This document shows positions 4,312-5,675 of a stretch of DNA of 5,675 nt, in pieces. The stretch covers positions 1 through 5,675 of the forward strand of contig DBEG01000139.1 of NCBI GenBank assembly GCA_002293965.1. Direction: 5' to 3'. Made by a program: the position numbers and the translations under genes. This DNA comes from Actinobacteria bacterium UBA912 (GTDB lineage Bacteria; Actinomycetota; Coriobacteriia; Anaerosomatales; UBA912). The notes below the pieces were generated by a model. It saw nothing but the letters and a program-made list of their open reading frames with translations. It had not been told where the DNA came from and searched no databases. Within the stretch, counting starts at the first letter, position 1. Each line of letters starts with the position of its first letter.

Positions 4312-5675
4312 AATGAGACCCTGACCGAGCTGGTGCGCGATGCCCTGAGCTCGGCTGCCCAGGCGGGCGAGCTTCGCATCGAGGAGATACCCGAGCCGCA
4401 GTTCGAGCGGCCCCGGGACGTCAAGCACGGCGACTGGGCCACCAACATCGCGATGCAGCTCGCGAGATCCGCCGGTGCGCCTCCAAGGGAGATCGCCGAG
4501 GTCATCGCCCGCCGCATGACCGGACATCCCGACATCGAGGCCATCGAGGTCGCAGGCCCCGGATTCCTCAACATCCGACTCTCCGCCGAAGCACTCCAGC
4601 GCATCCTCGTGCAAGCGCGTACGCAGGGCCGTGCGTTCGGCTCGCCGATTCTTGGCGAAGGCAGGCGCGTGCAGGTCGAGTTCGTCTCGGCGAATCCGGT
4701 GGGCCCGATGCACGTCGGGCACGGCCGCTGGGCGGCGCTCGGCGACAGCATGGCGCGAGTGCTCGAACACGCTGGCTGGGTCGCAGAGCGTGAGTTCTAC
4801 ATCAACGACGTCGGCGTCCAGATGGACATCTTCGCGAAGTCCGTGGCCGCGCGATACCTCGAGCTCTGCGGACAGACGGTCGATTTCGAGCCCGAGTGGT
4901 ACCAGGGCGCGTATATCGCCGAGATTGCGCGCGAGATCTTCGACGCCGAAGGCCCGGACTGGGCGTCGGTCGAGCCTGCCGAGCGTGAGGCCCACTTCAA
5001 GGAGGTCGCGTACACGCAGGTGCTCGCGCACCTCAAGCGCGTCTTGCATGACTTCGGAGTCGACTTCGACGTGTGGTTCTCGGAGCGCACCTTACACGCC
5101 GAGGGCGGCGCGGGTGAATCGGCAGTCGAGAGTGCGATCGAGGTCCTGTCGAAGGGCGGCCACATCTTCGAGCACGAAGGCGCGAAGTGGTTTTGCACCA
5201 CGGCCTTCGGCGACGACAAGGATCGCGTGCTGCGCAAATCCGATGGCAGCTACACCTACTTCGCCGCTGACGTGGCGTATCACGCTGACAAGTTCGAACG
5301 CGGGTTCGACCGCGTCATCAACATCTGGGGCGCCGATCATCACGGTTACGTGAAGCGGATGCAGGCGGCCGCTTCGGCGCTGGGCCACGAAGGCAAGCTC
5401 GACATCGTCATCGGCCAGCTCGTGAACCTGTTCCGCGCTGGTGAGGCGGTCCGCATGTCCAAGCGCACCGGCGAGATGGTCAGCTTCGAGGACCTGCTCG
5501 ACGAGGTCGGCGGCGATGCCGCACGCTACTTCTTCCTGCGACGCTCGACCGACCAGCCGCTCGACTTCGACATCGAGCTCGCGCAAAGCCAGAGCGCCGA
5601 GAACCCCGTCTACTACGTGCAGTACGCGCACGCCAGGATCTGCTCGATCCTGCGCAGGGGCGAGGAGCTGCTCGC
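4309..5675 (+). CDS. argS: Arginyl-tRNA synthetase, 3' end cut by the window
   Basis: Class I aminoacyl-tRNA synthetase that charges tRNA-Arg with arginine using ATP, in the cytoplasm. The first 455 residues are present and the frame is open to the window edge; family members are usually about 550-600 residues, so roughly the last fifth, the end of the anticodon-binding domain, is missing. Domains seen: the N-terminal tRNA-recognition (Add-1) domain at about 1-110, with HGDWATNIAM and GPGFLNI; then the Rossmann catalytic core with FVSANPVGPMHVGHGR (HIGH motif HVGH at 135-138), YINDVGVQMD, ADVAYHADKF, GADHHGY (341-347), and MSKRTG (383-388) as the KMSKS-type loop. After these comes the start of the helical anticodon-binding domain (AENPVYYVQYAHARICSI). 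All key motifs look intact. The GTG start is set by a good ribosome site and an upstream in-frame stop. It is the clear core gene of the window and follows the aquaporin gene by 59 bases. Confidence 0.97.
   Translation, partial: MNETLTELVRDALSSAAQAGELRIEEIPEPQFERPRDVKHGDWATNIAMQLARSAGAPPREIAEVIARRMTGHPDIEAIEVAGPGFLNIRLSAEALQRILVQARTQGRAFGSPILGEGRRVQVEFVSANPVGPMHVGHGRWAALGDSMARVLEHAGWVAEREFYINDVGVQMDIFAKSVAARYLELCGQTVDFEPEWYQGAYIAEIAREIFDAEGPDWASVEPAEREAHFKEVAYTQVLAHLKRVLHDFGVDFDVWFSERTLHAEGGAGESAVESAIEVLSKGGHIFEHEGAKWFCTTAFGDDKDRVLRKSDGSYTYFAADVAYHADKFERGFDRVINIWGADHHGYVKRMQAAASALGHEGKLDIVIGQLVNLFRAGEAVRMSKRTGEMVSFEDLLDEVGGDAARYFFLRRSTDQPLDFDIELAQSQSAENPVYYVQYAHARICSILRRGEELL

Noticed and set aside
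4273..5631. Several minus-strand open frames opposite argS
   Set aside because: They are antisense shadows of a GC-rich core gene; argS on the + strand is unmistakable and occupies the full region.

Overview
The window is a single-strand run of genes, all on the + strand and with very little intergenic space. It has a high-GC character, GTG starts with purine-rich Shine-Dalgarno sites, and an arginyl-tRNA synthetase whose sequence style looks actinobacterial, possibly of the Coriobacteriia type. That placement is an inference from remembered family resemblance, not a search.

Layout. (1) 2-1386 is a two-gene accessory unit joined by an ATGA overlap. The first gene encodes a winged-helix protein carrying what looks like a dead nucleotidyltransferase domain and an SSPF-type tail. 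The second encodes a DUF6036-type nucleotidyltransferase. Together they look like a regulator/antitoxin plus effector pair of the wider AbiE/MNT-like kind, and this is the strongest candidate in the window for a poorly described system. (2) 1437-2281 is a second ATGA-overlapping pair: a two-helix membrane protein with a bacterial PH domain, then a complete DUF2200 protein. (3) About 2268-2552 is the C-terminal two thirds of a PIN-family (VapC-like) toxin gene. It is fused in sequence to the end of the DUF2200 gene and has lost its N-terminus, so it is a pseudogene and a visible recombination scar. (4) 2635-3477 is a Tat-exported YkuE-like metallophosphoesterase with a possible promoter/operator region in front. 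(5) 3542-4249 is a MIP channel resembling the bacterial NIP-like (AqpN) aquaporins, with a cysteine-rich tail. (6) 4309 to the window end is argS, cut off by the edge, with a modest sigma70-like promoter in the end of the aquaporin gene.

How the genes work together. The first 2.5 kb (a candidate toxin-antitoxin pair, orphan conserved small proteins and a toxin remnant) reads as an accessory, recombined stretch beside a core gene. The phosphoesterase and aquaporin each have their own short upstream region and need not be functionally linked. No stretch longer than 300 bases lacks a gene. No RNA gene, CRISPR array, insertion sequence or convincing terminator was seen.
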